Made by a program: the position numbers and the translations under genes
DNA from: DATHXC01 sp035459965
Lineage (GTDB): Bacteria; Pseudomonadota; Gammaproteobacteria; Burkholderiales; Methylophilaceae
Assembly (NCBI GenBank): GCA_035459965.1
Contig: DATHXC010000009.1
Location: 137,709 to 201,708 of the forward strand
DNA length: 64,000 nt
Direction of reading: 5' to 3'
Notes under the pieces: model-generated
Told to the model about the DNA's origin: nothing
Databases searched by the model: none
Seen by the model: the letters and a program-made list of their open reading frames with translations, nothing else
Shown here: positions 53,282-62,499 of the stretch, one piece after another
Layout: the number at the start of each line of letters is the position of its first letter
Position numbering within the stretch: position 1 is the stretch's first letter

Positions 53282-53830
53282 GTGAAAGTTTTTGCCCAGT
53301 CTATATCGACCCGTGCCAGATGGCTGAAATCGCCCATTAACAGCGGCGCATATCGCCACTGGCTTATAGATAAAGGTTCATTGACCAGGCGCTTACAATC
53401 ACACACAGCGGTTTTTGCAGTCAAACCAATCCGGATGCTCGAAGCACGCACGCAATGTGATGAAGCGCAGCTACTACAAATGCCTTTCAGGCAAAAGGCG
53501 CTGTTGAGGGAAGTGCATCTCAACTGTGAGAACCGGCCTGTGGTGTTTGCGCACAGTGTGCTGCCTTACAAGAGCTTGCGTGGCAGCTGGCAAGGTTTAA
53601 GCAGGCTGGGCAACAGATCATTGGGTACGACTTTGTTTGCAGATGCGCGTGTGATGCGTACGCCGTTGGAGTTTAAGAAGCTGGCCAAACATCATGCGCT
53701 TTACCGCAGGGCCACTGCTGATCTGGAAAGTGCGCCGAACTCGCTGTGGGCACGGCGCTCAGTATTCAGGCTCGAGCACGCGGTGATTTTAGTCACGGAA
53801 GTATTTTTGCCTTCAGTATTAAAGCTATGA
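53282..53830 (+). CDS. ubiC: Chorismate pyruvate-lyase
   Basis: A 182-residue enzyme that converts chorismate to 4-hydroxybenzoate, the first step of ubiquinone ring synthesis. The start is a GTG with only a weak ribosome-binding site. Conserved parts are DKGSLTRRLQ, REVHLNCENRPVVFAHSV and LGTTLFADARVMRTPLEF. Its stop overlaps the ubiA start (ATGA), and ubiA uses its product. Confidence 0.95.
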   Translation: MKVFAQSISTRARWLKSPINSGAYRHWLIDKGSLTRRLQSHTAVFAVKPIRMLEARTQCDEAQLLQMPFRQKALLREVHLNCENRPVVFAHSVLPYKSLRGSWQGLSRLGNRSLGTTLFADARVMRTPLEFKKLAKHHALYRRATADLESAPNSLWARRSVFRLEHAVILVTEVFLPSVLKL

Positions 53831-54705
53831 CTACTGCCAACATGATTAAAAAGATTGATGCTTATGAGCGCCTGATGCGGCTGGATAAGCCTATCGGCAT
53901 CCTGCTATTACTCTGGCCAACTTTGTGGGCATTATGGATAGCCGGGGAAGGCCGTCCCTATTGGCCGCTGGCGTGCATCTTCGTGATGGGTACAGTGCTG
54001 ATGCGCTCTGCGGGCTGTGTGCTTAATGATGTAGCAGATCGCAAATTTGATGGCCAGGTGCAGCGCACTCAGTTGCGCCCGCTGGCCACAGGAGAGGTTA
54101 GCGTGAAAGAGGCGTTGATACTGGCTGCCGCATTAAGCCTGACGGCATTCGCTTTTGTGCTGTTCCTGAATAAACTGACAATCATACTGTCATTTGTCGC
54201 CTTGTTTCTGGCGGCGAGCTATCCTTATACCAAGCGTTTTTTTGCCATACCCCAGGCTTATCTGGGCATCGCTTTCGGGTTTGGCATCCCCATGGCATTT
54301 GCTTCGCAGACCGGCAGTATTCCCATAGTGGCCTGGCTAATGTTGCTGGCCAACATCTTCTGGGCGATTGCCTACGATACCGAATATGCCATGGTGGACA
54401 GGGAGGATGACCTGAAAATCGGCATACATTCGTCGGCTATTTTTTTCGGGCGCCATGATATTGCGGCGATTATGTTTTGCTATCTGGCCATGCTCGCTAT
54501 CCTGACGATGGTTGGCCTGATGCTCAAGCTGACATGGCCTTATTTTGCGGGTTTGAGTGTGGCCGGCATGCTGGCGGTCTATCATTACACTTTAATTAAA
54601 GCCCGCAATCGTGCGGACTGCTTTAAAGCCTTTTTGCACAATAACTGGCTGGGAGCGGCCATATTTGCGGGCGTGCTGACGCATAGCTGGCTGGTAAACC
54701 ATTGA
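53827..54705 (+). CDS. ubiA: 4-hydroxybenzoate polyprenyltransferase
   Basis: A 292-residue inner-membrane enzyme with eight or nine helices that attaches the polyprenyl tail to 4-hydroxybenzoate. The two magnesium-binding motifs are NDVADRKFD and DREDDLKIG. The frame is open 27 codons upstream inside ubiC, but the ATG at 53827 overlaps the ubiC stop and gives the usual length. Confidence 0.97.
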   Translation: MTTANMIKKIDAYERLMRLDKPIGILLLLWPTLWALWIAGEGRPYWPLACIFVMGTVLMRSAGCVLNDVADRKFDGQVQRTQLRPLATGEVSVKEALILAAALSLTAFAFVLFLNKLTIILSFVALFLAASYPYTKRFFAIPQAYLGIAFGFGIPMAFASQTGSIPIVAWLMLLANIFWAIAYDTEYAMVDREDDLKIGIHSSAIFFGRHDIAAIMFCYLAMLAILTMVGLMLKLTWPYFAGLSVAGMLAVYHYTLIKARNRADCFKAFLHNNWLGAAIFAGVLTHSWLVNH

Positions 54706-54745
54706 GACGGGCAACAGGAAAGATGCAATAATTGCCAGATTCTGT

Positions 54746-54775
54746 TTGACAAAGCGCCTAGCGCTGACATAGAAT
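54746..54775 (+). promoter_or_regulatory. Sigma-70 promoter of rplM-rpsI
   Basis: TTGACA at 54746-54751 and TAGAAT at 54770-54775, 18 bases apart, followed by a C-rich discriminator. The ATG of rplM is about 40 bases downstream, after a T-rich leader. Confidence 0.8.
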
Positions 54776-54815
54776 CGCCCTCTTAATTTTTTTTCAGCGA
54801 TTATAGATAGTTACG

Positions 54816-55256
54816 ATGAAAACCTTTTCCGCAAAAGCGCATGAAGTAAAGCGCGACTGGTTCGTAGTAGATGCTACTGATCTGGTGCTAGGCCGCTTGG
54901 CCAGCGAGATTGCCCACCGTTTACGTGGCAAACATAAAACGATTTACACACCGCACGTTGATACGGGCGATTACATCGTTGTGATTAATGCAGACAAAAT
55001 CAAGGTGACAGGGACTAAAGACTTAAACAAGCTTTATCACCGTCACTCTGGTTATCCTGGCGGTATTTACACCACCACGTTTGGCAAAATGCAAGAGCGT
55101 TTTCCTGGCCGTGCACTGGAAAAAGCTGTTAAGGGTATGTTGCCAAAAGGCCCACTGGGTTATGCCATGTTCCGCAAGATGAAAGTCTATGCCGGTCCTA
55201 AGCATGATCATGTGGCGCAACAACCACAACCTTTGACAATTCAAAGCCAAGCGTAA
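54816..55256 (+). CDS. rplM: Ribosomal protein L13
   Basis: A 146-residue large-subunit protein, recognised by MKTFSAKAHEVKRDWFVVDA and GDYIVVINADKIKVTG. It is a primary 23S-binding protein. It forms the usual two-gene operon with rpsI, nine bases downstream. A clear promoter precedes it. Confidence 0.98.
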   Translation: MKTFSAKAHEVKRDWFVVDATDLVLGRLASEIAHRLRGKHKTIYTPHVDTGDYIVVINADKIKVTGTKDLNKLYHRHSGYPGGIYTTTFGKMQERFPGRALEKAVKGMLPKGPLGYAMFRKMKVYAGPKHDHVAQQPQPLTIQSQA

Positions 55257-55265
55257 GGATATAAG

Positions 55266-55658
55266 ATGATTGGTAAATATAATTACGGTACAGGTCGCCG
55301 CAAAAGCTCAGTAGCTCGCGTGTTCCTGAAAACCGGTAAAGGCAATATCGTTGTAAACGACAAGCCAGTTGACGAATATTTCTCTCGCGTGACTTCACGC
55401 ATGATTTTGCGTCAGCCATTGGCATTGACCAATAACGAAGGCAGCTTCGATATTATGGTGAATGTAATTGGTGGCGGTGAGTCTGGCCAAGCCGGTGCAG
55501 TTCGTCATGGTATTACTCGTGCACTGATCGACTACGATGCTGCATTGAAGGCAGCTTTGTCCAAGGCTGGTTTCGTGACACGTGATGCACGTGAAGTTGA
55601 ACGTAAAAAAGTTGGCTTCCGTAAAGCGCGTCGCAGGAAACAATTCTCTAAGCGTTAA
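55266..55658 (+). CDS. rpsI: Ribosomal protein S9
   Basis: A 130-residue small-subunit protein ending in GFRKARRRKQFSKR, the basic tail that reaches the decoding centre. GTGRRKSSVARVFLK is the family signature. AAGGAT precedes the ATG. An intrinsic terminator follows. Confidence 0.98.
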   Translation: MIGKYNYGTGRRKSSVARVFLKTGKGNIVVNDKPVDEYFSRVTSRMILRQPLALTNNEGSFDIMVNVIGGGESGQAGAVRHGITRALIDYDAALKAALSKAGFVTRDAREVERKKVGFRKARRRKQFSKR

Positions 55659-55693
55659 TTTCAGGCTTAATTCTGAAGTTTTCGAGATGTTTC

Positions 55694-55724
55694 AAAAAAG
55701 CCGCTTTATGCGGCTTTTTTGTTT
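55694..55724 (+). terminator. Terminator of rplM-rpsI
   Basis: A GCCGC-TTTAT-GCGGC hairpin flanked by A and T runs (AAAAAA before, TTTTTTGTTTT after). Confidence 0.92.
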
Positions 55725-55796
55725 TCCTGCTCGAAGTTTAGTGATGCTTTTTTGTTACTATTGGGTAAGAATTAACTATTTGATGGCAGCTATAAC

Positions 55797-56831
55797 ATGA
55801 ATAAATTGAAGATAGGCATCGTTGGCGGCACCGGTTATACCGGTGTAGAGCTGCTGCGTTTGCTGGCAATCCATCCCAATGCAGAGTTGACCGTGATTAC
55901 CTCGCGTGGCGAGGCAGGTTTGCCTGTTGCCGATATGTTCCCGAGTTTGCGCGGCTATATTGACCTTAAGTTTTCAGATCCGGCGCAAGTTGATCTCAGC
56001 GTTTGCGATGTGGTGTTCTTTGCCACGCCTAACGGTATCGCCATGCAACAAACCAGGGAGCTGCTGGAACAAGGGGTGCGGGTAATAGACCTGGCTGCCG
56101 ATTTCCGCATCAAAGACGTTGCAATGTGGGAAAAATGGTATGGCATGCCGCATGCCTGTCCCGACCTGATTGCTGAAGCCGTTTACGGCTTACCCGAGCT
56201 CAACCGTGAGCAGATCCGTACAGCCAGACTGGTTGCCAATCCGGGCTGTTACCCGACCGCTGTACAGCTCGGTTTTATGCCGCTGCTGGAAGCGGGTATC
56301 GTGGACGAAACCCATTTAATCGCTGATGCCAAGTCTGGTGTGAGTGGTGCTGGGCGGAAGGCGGAGGTACATAGCCTGTTTGCCGAGGCTGGTGACAATT
56401 TTAAAGCTTATGGTGTCAGCGGCCACAGGCATTTGCCGGAGATCAGCCAAGGCTTGGCCAGCATGGCTAATAAGCCAGTCGGCCTGACATTTGTGCCGCA
56501 TTTGACGCCATTGATACGGGGTATTCATGCCACGCTATATGCCAAGCTGAATCAGGATATTGATTTGCAGCAGTTGTTTGAGACACGCTATGCCAAGGAG
56601 CGTTTTGTCGATGTACTGCCCAAAGGCTCACATCCTGAAACCCGTTCCGTGCGTGGCTCCAACCAGTGCCGGATTGCTGTGCACCAACCGCAGGGTGGTG
56701 ATACGGTGGTGATACTATCGGTCATTGATAACCTGGTAAAAGGCGCGGCAGGACAAGCAGTACAGAATATGAATATCATGTTCAACCTGCCGGAAAATAC
56801 AGGGCTGGAAGTGGTTCCCTTGTTGCCATAA
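55797..56831 (+). CDS. argC: N-acetyl-gamma-glutamyl-phosphate reductase
   Basis: A 344-residue arginine-biosynthesis enzyme that reduces N-acetylglutamyl phosphate with NADPH. The cofactor loop is VGGTGYTGVELLRLL near the start. The catalytic cysteine, around residue 150, is in NPGCYPTAVQ. The C-terminal GAAGQAVQNMNIMF is standard. It is preceded directly by the rpsI terminator, with its own promoter in the short gap. Confidence 0.97.
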   Translation: MNKLKIGIVGGTGYTGVELLRLLAIHPNAELTVITSRGEAGLPVADMFPSLRGYIDLKFSDPAQVDLSVCDVVFFATPNGIAMQQTRELLEQGVRVIDLAADFRIKDVAMWEKWYGMPHACPDLIAEAVYGLPELNREQIRTARLVANPGCYPTAVQLGFMPLLEAGIVDETHLIADAKSGVSGAGRKAEVHSLFAEAGDNFKAYGVSGHRHLPEISQGLASMANKPVGLTFVPHLTPLIRGIHATLYAKLNQDIDLQQLFETRYAKERFVDVLPKGSHPETRSVRGSNQCRIAVHQPQGGDTVVILSVIDNLVKGAAGQAVQNMNIMFNLPENTGLEVVPLLP

Positions 56832-56898
56832 GCCTGTAGAAAAGATAGTTATTGAAAAACCGATTGTTTAAAATGCAGCAACTATTTCAGCCCAAGCA

Positions 56899-57609
56899 AT
56901 GAAGCGCGTATCCCGCAAGATCAAGCGTCATTTTGGAGCAACGGCCAAACATGTAGCGGTGCGCTCGCATCGCCTGTGGTATTGGCAAATATTGGCGGTG
57001 ATTGCCTATATTGGATTGGGTTACCTGATTGCTTACTGGCATCTGACAGAAGGCGATTTTGGTAACCTGACCACCAATCTGGCACAGACAACCCAGGATA
57101 ACCAGCAATTGCAGGCTAGATTTGTGCAGAGTGAACGTCAGTTGCAAGTAGCGCAAGCGGCACAGATGAACCTGGCAAGAGAGCTTGCCAATATGCAGGA
57201 TGAGTCTATCCACCTGAAAGAGGATGTGGCTTTTTACAAAAACATTCTCAACGAAAATGCTGGTGCTAACGAAGTTAAGCTATACAGTTTCAAGGTGACC
57301 AAGGGCGCACAGCCTAACCAGTATGATTATCATATCCTGCTATTACAGTCCGGGCGTCACGACAAGTTAGTACAAGGTAGCCTGAGGCTGGTACTCAACG
57401 CCACGCAGGCTGATGTACCAGTCAGGCTACCACTCACAGATGGCGCCACAACGACGCAGGCAGTCGATATTAATTTCAAGTATTATCAACGTATAGATGG
57501 TAGCTTTGTGGTACCTAAAGACGCCCTAGGCCATTCAGTTGAGGTCGACTTCAGCGAGGCACGGGGGAGTCAATCCAAACTTAATCAGAAGGTTGATTTG
57601 CCGACATAG
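56899..57609 (+). CDS. Single-helix membrane coiled-coil protein (DUF6776-like)
   Basis: A 236-residue protein with a basic cytoplasmic N-terminus, one transmembrane helix at about 29-47, a coiled coil at 60-112 and a C-terminal beta-rich domain (about 125-230) outside the membrane. I know of no function. It ends 36 bases before the bactofilin gene, so the two are probably co-transcribed and may work together on the cell envelope. Confidence 0.75.
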   Translation: MKRVSRKIKRHFGATAKHVAVRSHRLWYWQILAVIAYIGLGYLIAYWHLTEGDFGNLTTNLAQTTQDNQQLQARFVQSERQLQVAQAAQMNLARELANMQDESIHLKEDVAFYKNILNENAGANEVKLYSFKVTKGAQPNQYDYHILLLQSGRHDKLVQGSLRLVLNATQADVPVRLPLTDGATTTQAVDINFKYYQRIDGSFVVPKDALGHSVEVDFSEARGSQSKLNQKVDLPT

Positions 57610-57645
57610 GCTATATGAAAAAAATATTGGCAAAAGAGAGGCAAC

Positions 57646-58041
57646 ATGTTTTTTAAAAACAGAAACAAGCCGCAAAACAGAATCGATACCCTGGTAGGTG
57701 CAGAAACACGTATAGATGGGGACATCTATTTTACTGGTGGCTTGCGTGTGGATGGGACAGTACGTGGCAATGTCAACGAAGAGGTCTCTACGCCAAGTGC
57801 CCTGGTATTAAGCGAGCAAGGCACGATAGAAGGCGCCGTAGTAGTCTCGCAAGTGGTGCTTAACGGCAGGGTAGTCGGGCCGGTGCATGCCAAGGAGTAT
57901 GTTGAACTACAGCCCAAAGCCAGAGTCGTAGGAGATGTATATTATAAATCTCTGGAAATGCATACTGGTGCCGTGATTGAGGGCAATCTGATTTACCAGG
58001 GTGATGACCAGGAAACGCGTTTGCTGACCAATAAAGATTAG
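57646..58041 (+). CDS. Bactofilin
   Basis: A 131-residue polymer-forming cytoskeletal protein of the DUF583 family. Its core is a right-handed beta-helix with regular glycine and valine spacing (GGLRVDGTVRGNV, GTIEGAVVVSQVVLNGRVVG). Bactofilins organise local cell-wall growth, polarity or chromosome partners. A short polar tail lies at each end. SD AGAGAGG precedes the ATG. Confidence 0.93.
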   Translation: MFFKNRNKPQNRIDTLVGAETRIDGDIYFTGGLRVDGTVRGNVNEEVSTPSALVLSEQGTIEGAVVVSQVVLNGRVVGPVHAKEYVELQPKARVVGDVYYKSLEMHTGAVIEGNLIYQGDDQETRLLTNKD

Positions 58042-58070
58042 CCTTGCAAGAAGCCCATCGAGAATAATGA

Positions 58071-58099
58071 TTGACCCCTGACCTTACACGCAGGATAAT
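58071..58099 (+). promoter_or_regulatory. Sigma-70 promoter of erpA
   Basis: TTGACC (58071-58076) and GATAAT (58094-58099) separated by 17 bases, 44 bases before the erpA ATG. Confidence 0.7.
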
Positions 58100-58142
58100 C
58101 AATCTACGTAATAGTAAGTGTAATGAATTTAAGGAGTTAAAC

Positions 58143-58493
58143 ATGAACGCAGTAACCGAAATGCCAAGCCCATTAATCTTTACGGACAATGCGGCTAAGA
58201 AAGTAAAAGAGCTGATTGACGAAGAAGGTTCGCCTGACTTGAAGTTGCGCGTGTTCGTGAGCGGCGGCGGATGCTCAGGTTTTCAGTATGGCTTCACTTT
58301 TGAAGAAGTCGTGAACGAAGATGACACTCAGGTACAAAAAGATACAGTCACCCTGTTGATAGACCCAATGAGCCTACAGTACCTAATGGGTGCAGAAATT
58401 GATTACCAGGATAGTCTGCAAGGTTCACAGTTTGTGATCCGTAACCCACAAGCAACGACGACTTGCGGATGTGGTTCATCTTTCTCAGTGTAG
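58143..58493 (+). CDS. erpA: A-type iron-sulfur carrier ErpA
   Basis: A 116-residue protein that inserts iron-sulfur clusters into target enzymes. The three ligands are C44 (GGGCSGFQYG) and C108 and C110 (CGCGSSFSV). The true start is the ATG at 58143 with AAGGAG before it; an open frame of 24 codons upstream overlaps the promoter and is not coding. It is monocistronic, ended by a perfect hairpin. Confidence 0.97.
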   Translation: MNAVTEMPSPLIFTDNAAKKVKELIDEEGSPDLKLRVFVSGGGCSGFQYGFTFEEVVNEDDTQVQKDTVTLLIDPMSLQYLMGAEIDYQDSLQGSQFVIRNPQATTTCGCGSSFSV

Positions 58494-58512
58494 ATTAGAA
58501 AAAAAGCATAAT

Positions 58513-58539
58513 AAAAAAGGAGCCAAAGGCTCCTTTTTT
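58513..58539. terminator. Bidirectional terminator between erpA and gltA
   Basis: Twelve-base perfect arms (AAAAAAGGAGCC / GGCTCCTTTTTT) with a three-base loop. It works for both convergent genes. Confidence 0.95.
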
Positions 58540-58556
58540 ATTACTTGCAGCTCCTG

Positions 58557-59852
58557 TTATCGTTTGTCCATCGGAACAAATTCGCGCCTGACGGAGCCAG
58601 TGTAAAGCTGGCGTGGTCTGCCTATCCGATGTTCAGGGTTATTGAGCATCTCATTCCATTGGGCTACCCAGCCTGCCGTACGGGCTAATGCGAAGATTGC
58701 AGTGAACATGGAGTTTGGAATACCCATGGCGCGCATCACGATGCCAGAATAGAAGTCCACATTCGGGTAGAGACGCTTGCTGACAAAATACTCGTCTTCC
58801 AGCGCAATTTTTTCCAGTTCCATCGCCAGTTTGAACATAGGGTCATCCTGCAAGCCAAGCTCATGCAAAACTTCATAGCATGTCTCACGCATCAGGGCTG
58901 CGCGTGGATCCATATTGCGATAAACGCGATGACCGAAGCCCATGAGGCGGAACGAATCGCTTTTATCCTTGGCGCGCTTGATGTACTCGCCTATGCGGCT
59001 GACATCGCCAATTTCTTCCAGCATGTGTAGTGTAGCTTCATTGGCACCGCCGTGCGCTGGACCCCATAGCGAGGCAATGCCTGCCGAGATACAGGCGAAT
59101 GGGTTGGCACCGCTGGAGCCGGCCAGGCGTACTGTAGAGGTTGAGGCGTTCTGCTCGTGATCGGCGTGCAATATCAAAATGCGTTCAAATGCCTTTGCCA
59201 ATACCGGATTAGGTACATAGTCTTCGCAAGGGTTAGCGAACATCATGTGCATGAAATTTTCGGCATAGCTAAGTCGATTTTGCGGATAGACGAATGGCTG
59301 GCCTATATTGTATTTATAACTCCAAGCAGCCACGGTCGGTACTTTAGCCAGCAGGCGGTATGCCGATAATTGGCGTAACTTGGGGTCCTGCACATCAATC
59401 GAGTCATGATAAAACGCTGACATCGAACCCACTACGCCCACCATAACCGCCATTGGATGCGCATCGCGCCGGAACCCACGGAATACATTTGTTAGTTGGT
59501 CATGCAGCATGGTGTGATGCTGGATAGTATGTGTAAAAGAAGTTCTTTCGCTCTCATTCGGGAGATCGCCATGCATCAGCAGGTAAGCTACTTCCAGAAA
59601 ATCGCAATTCTGCGCTAGTTGTTCTATCGGGTATCCGCGGTAGTAAAGCAGGCCTTGCTCACCATCAATAAAGGTAATGTCAGAATTGCACGATGCGGTG
59701 GAAAGAAACCCAGGGTCGTAGGTAAATACGCCATGTTTACCCAGGCTACGGATGTCAATGACATCCGGCCCCAGATTGCCGGATAACATGGGTAATTCAA
59801 TGGGGGCACTACCATCGTCAAAAGTGAGTGTTACTTTAGTTGGCTTGGTCAT
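58557..59852 (-). CDS. gltA: Citrate synthase
   Basis: A 431-residue type II (hexameric, NADH-sensitive group by length) citrate synthase that condenses oxaloacetate and acetyl-CoA. Active-site regions are LHADHEQNASTSTVR, WGPAHGGANEA, FGHRVYRNMDPRA and NVDFYSG. In obligate methylotrophs the citric acid cycle is often incomplete and mainly biosynthetic, but nothing here shows which case applies. Confidence 0.98.
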   Translation of the reverse strand: MTKPTKVTLTFDDGSAPIELPMLSGNLGPDVIDIRSLGKHGVFTYDPGFLSTASCNSDITFIDGEQGLLYYRGYPIEQLAQNCDFLEVAYLLMHGDLPNESERTSFTHTIQHHTMLHDQLTNVFRGFRRDAHPMAVMVGVVGSMSAFYHDSIDVQDPKLRQLSAYRLLAKVPTVAAWSYKYNIGQPFVYPQNRLSYAENFMHMMFANPCEDYVPNPVLAKAFERILILHADHEQNASTSTVRLAGSSGANPFACISAGIASLWGPAHGGANEATLHMLEEIGDVSRIGEYIKRAKDKSDSFRLMGFGHRVYRNMDPRAALMRETCYEVLHELGLQDDPMFKLAMELEKIALEDEYFVSKRLYPNVDFYSGIVMRAMGIPNSMFTAIFALARTAGWVAQWNEMLNNPEHRIGRPRQLYTGSVRREFVPMDKR

Positions 59853-59930
59853 ATAGTCTAATTTCTATGATTTTCTAGTATTTATTACAGGTTTATTTTT
59901 CTATTGTGATGCATCAGATGGTGCTCAATT

Positions 59931-61034
59931 TTAATAAGCATAAACCGCACCCAACACTCTAGGCCCGCTGGCCCCAGTGACGGCGGGCAGATTGCCAGGT
60001 GCTTTCAGCATGGTTTGTCTGGCTAACCATGCAAATGCGGCAGCTTCTACCCAGCCTACAGCAATCCCCAGTTCATCAGTTAATCGAATTTTTACAGGAT
60101 GCAGCAATTGCTGCAAGCACTGAAATAGTGCGCGATTATGTGCGCCACCGCCACACAAGAAAACCTCATCTACCTGTCCGCAATATTGATTGACGGCATT
60201 AGCGATACTTTGTCCGGTAAGTTCCAGCAAAGTACGTTGTACATCTTCAGGTGAGTAGCCGGGGTTTAGGTATTGCTCCAGCCATTGCATGCTGAATAGG
60301 TCGCGTCCGGTGCTTTTGGGAGGCAGTTGTTCAAAATAGGGCTCATCCAGTAATTGTTTGAGCAGACCTTCGATGATTTGACCGCTGGCTGCCCAGTTGC
60401 CTGACTCATCATAACGCTGTCCCAGATGGCGTTCTGCCCATGCATCCATCAGCATATTGCCGGGGCCAGAATCAAAACCGTTGATCTCACCAGTGATTGG
60501 CAGGTAGCTGAGATTGGCAATGCCTCCAATATTGATTACTACACGATTCAATGATGGATGGGCAAACACCGCTTGATGAAACGCCGGAACCAGGGGGGCG
60601 CCCTGGCCGCCAGCGGCAATATCCCGGCTACGAAAATCCCCGATGACATTAATACCTGTCAGTTCAGCCAATAACGCAGAATTGCCAATCTGCAAGGTAA
60701 AGCCGAGCTCTGGGCGATGGCGTATGGTTTGGCCATGACAGCCTATGGCTACAATCCGGGACTTATCTATATTGGCTCGAGCGAGTAACTGGTTGACTGC
60801 CTCAGCATAGAGTCTGGCAAGAGTATTGCCAATAATGGCAGTGCGTTCAAGCTCATTGTCGCCGGGGGTATGTAGTGCATGCAACTCCGCGCGCAGCTCA
60901 TCACTATAAGGCAATGAGTGGGTGTGAGTTACATGGCAAAGCGTTGGCGCGTTATCGTCAAATTCGGTGAGTGCAGCATCAACGCCGTCCAGGCTGGTGC
61001 CGGACATCAGGCCTATGAATAAGGCCTTACTCAC
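59931..61034 (-). CDS. anmK: Anhydro-N-acetylmuramic acid kinase
   Basis: A 367-residue enzyme that opens and phosphorylates the anhydro sugar released during cell-wall turnover, for recycling. Signatures are GLMSGTSLDGVDAAL, HGQTIRHRP, NIGGIANLSYLP and GFDSGPGNMLMD. Its start overlaps the stop of the M23 peptidase gene by eight bases, so wall cutting and recycling are coupled in one operon. Confidence 0.97.
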   Translation of the reverse strand: MSKALFIGLMSGTSLDGVDAALTEFDDNAPTLCHVTHTHSLPYSDELRAELHALHTPGDNELERTAIIGNTLARLYAEAVNQLLARANIDKSRIVAIGCHGQTIRHRPELGFTLQIGNSALLAELTGINVIGDFRSRDIAAGGQGAPLVPAFHQAVFAHPSLNRVVINIGGIANLSYLPITGEINGFDSGPGNMLMDAWAERHLGQRYDESGNWAASGQIIEGLLKQLLDEPYFEQLPPKSTGRDLFSMQWLEQYLNPGYSPEDVQRTLLELTGQSIANAVNQYCGQVDEVFLCGGGAHNRALFQCLQQLLHPVKIRLTDELGIAVGWVEAAAFAWLARQTMLKAPGNLPAVTGASGPRVLGAVYAY

Positions 61035-62418
61035 TTTCCAGCGAGGCGAGGCGGCTTGAGCTTAACAGATTGAGTTGTGCAGTCAGGCCAGCACTGTGAC
61101 TGATGAAATCAGCCAGGTATTTACCCGACATGGGCACTGCTGTAGGCAATGCAACCTTGAGTGGGTCGCGCTGTATGCCATTAAGCAGGAACTCGTAATG
61201 TAAGTGAGGGCCCGTGGCCAGGCCAGTCATGCCAACAAACGCAATGATTTCGCCTTGATCCACTTTCATGCCCCTGCGTAATCCAGGTGCAAAGCGTGAA
61301 AGGTGCCCATACACAGTACTGATGCCATTGCTGTGGCGTAACACCACCACATTGCCATAGCCGCTCTTAATACCAACGAAATCCACTGTGGCGTCGCCAG
61401 AAGCTTTTACGCGAGTGCCAATAGGCGCAGCATAGTCCACACCTTTGTGGGCACGCATGGTTTGCAGGATAGGATGAAAGCGACCAAGACTGAACCCGGA
61501 GCTGATACGTGAAAACTCAAGTGGGGAGCGTAAAAATGATTTATGCAAGCTCTTGCCTTCAGGCGTGTAGTAGCTTGCCTGCCCTTCGGGATTGCGATAA
61601 AGAACTGCGCGATAGGTTTTACCGTCATTAATAAATTCGGCAGCCAGTACCTTGCCGGTAGTTACTTGTTCACCATTGTTGTAATTGGCTTCATACGCCA
61701 CTACAAAGCGGTCACCACGACGCAGGTCGGTGTGGAAATCGATATCCGCTGAGAAAATTTCGACGAGCTGCAAAGCAACCTGATCAGGTATTTCAGCGCT
61801 GTCAGTAGCGCCGAACAGCGAGCTCTTGATCTCGGCACTTTTAACTACGGCAATAGTATTGAGGTTGGCGTCGCCTGATTGTGCAATATAGCCAGACTCT
61901 TTACGTTCTACGGTAAATTTAGAGCCTGAGCTGACTTGATATTGAAGCTTGAGCAATTCACCATTTTCATTGGTTTGCGCCTGTATTGGCTGGCCTGGCC
62001 TGAGTTGTGATGAAAGTGGGCTGCCATCAGGGCCGCGCAAGAAGTTGATGGCATCTGTGTTACTGATATTCAGGCGTTTTAACAGGCTGGATAAGGTATC
62101 GTCGCGACGCACTTGATCGGCTTGCCAAAAAGCTTCTTCCTTGGCTTGCTCCAATGAAGCTATTGCTTGAGGCAAGGCAACTTCTTCAATGACTGTAGCG
62201 ACTGGAACATCTTGAGTGACTGTTTGAGGGGCTATACCAAATGCCGCATAGATACCGAAAAGCGGGAGGCTTGAAATCGCCAGTAACCAACGTAAACGCA
62301 GCTTGCGTTCTTGAATTGCAGGTTTTTGCGCTAAAATGCTGGCCTCGGATAAGATATTGGGCTCAGGCGTTTGCTGGCTATTGGGTTCGCTAAACTGCAC
62401 AGGCGCTACCTCAAACAT
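61027..62418 (-). CDS. M23 murein endopeptidase (MepM-like)
   Basis: A 463-residue membrane-anchored peptidoglycan hydrolase. One N-terminal helix (about 42-62) is followed by an OapA/LysM-like region (RRDDTLSSLLKRLNIS), a second beta domain and the LytM/M23 catalytic domain, with HKGVDYAAPIGT (first zinc pair) and GPHLHYEF (last). All zinc ligands are intact, so it should be active and cut peptide cross-links. The frame is open 49 codons upstream, overlapping tyrS on the other strand. I chose ATG 62418, which removes that overlap. Confidence 0.9.
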   Translation of the reverse strand: MFEVAPVQFSEPNSQQTPEPNILSEASILAQKPAIQERKLRLRWLLAISSLPLFGIYAAFGIAPQTVTQDVPVATVIEEVALPQAIASLEQAKEEAFWQADQVRRDDTLSSLLKRLNISNTDAINFLRGPDGSPLSSQLRPGQPIQAQTNENGELLKLQYQVSSGSKFTVERKESGYIAQSGDANLNTIAVVKSAEIKSSLFGATDSAEIPDQVALQLVEIFSADIDFHTDLRRGDRFVVAYEANYNNGEQVTTGKVLAAEFINDGKTYRAVLYRNPEGQASYYTPEGKSLHKSFLRSPLEFSRISSGFSLGRFHPILQTMRAHKGVDYAAPIGTRVKASGDATVDFVGIKSGYGNVVVLRHSNGISTVYGHLSRFAPGLRRGMKVDQGEIIAFVGMTGLATGPHLHYEFLLNGIQRDPLKVALPTAVPMSGKYLADFISHSAGLTAQLNLLSSSRLASLESE

Positions 62419-62499
62419 GAATATGGCTTCGAATCGTAACAGAAAACCTTTATATGGTGAAGCGTTGATAAAAGCGGTAAAAATGGGCGAATTTTGAAA

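Noticed and set aside
53746..53826. A 27-codon upstream extension of ubiA inside ubiC.
   Set aside because: The ATG at 53827 overlaps the ubiC stop in the usual coupled way and gives the normal UbiA length.
58071..58142. A 24-codon upstream extension of erpA.
   Set aside because: It covers the -35/-10 promoter and lacks a ribosome-binding site; AAGGAG precedes the ATG at 58143.
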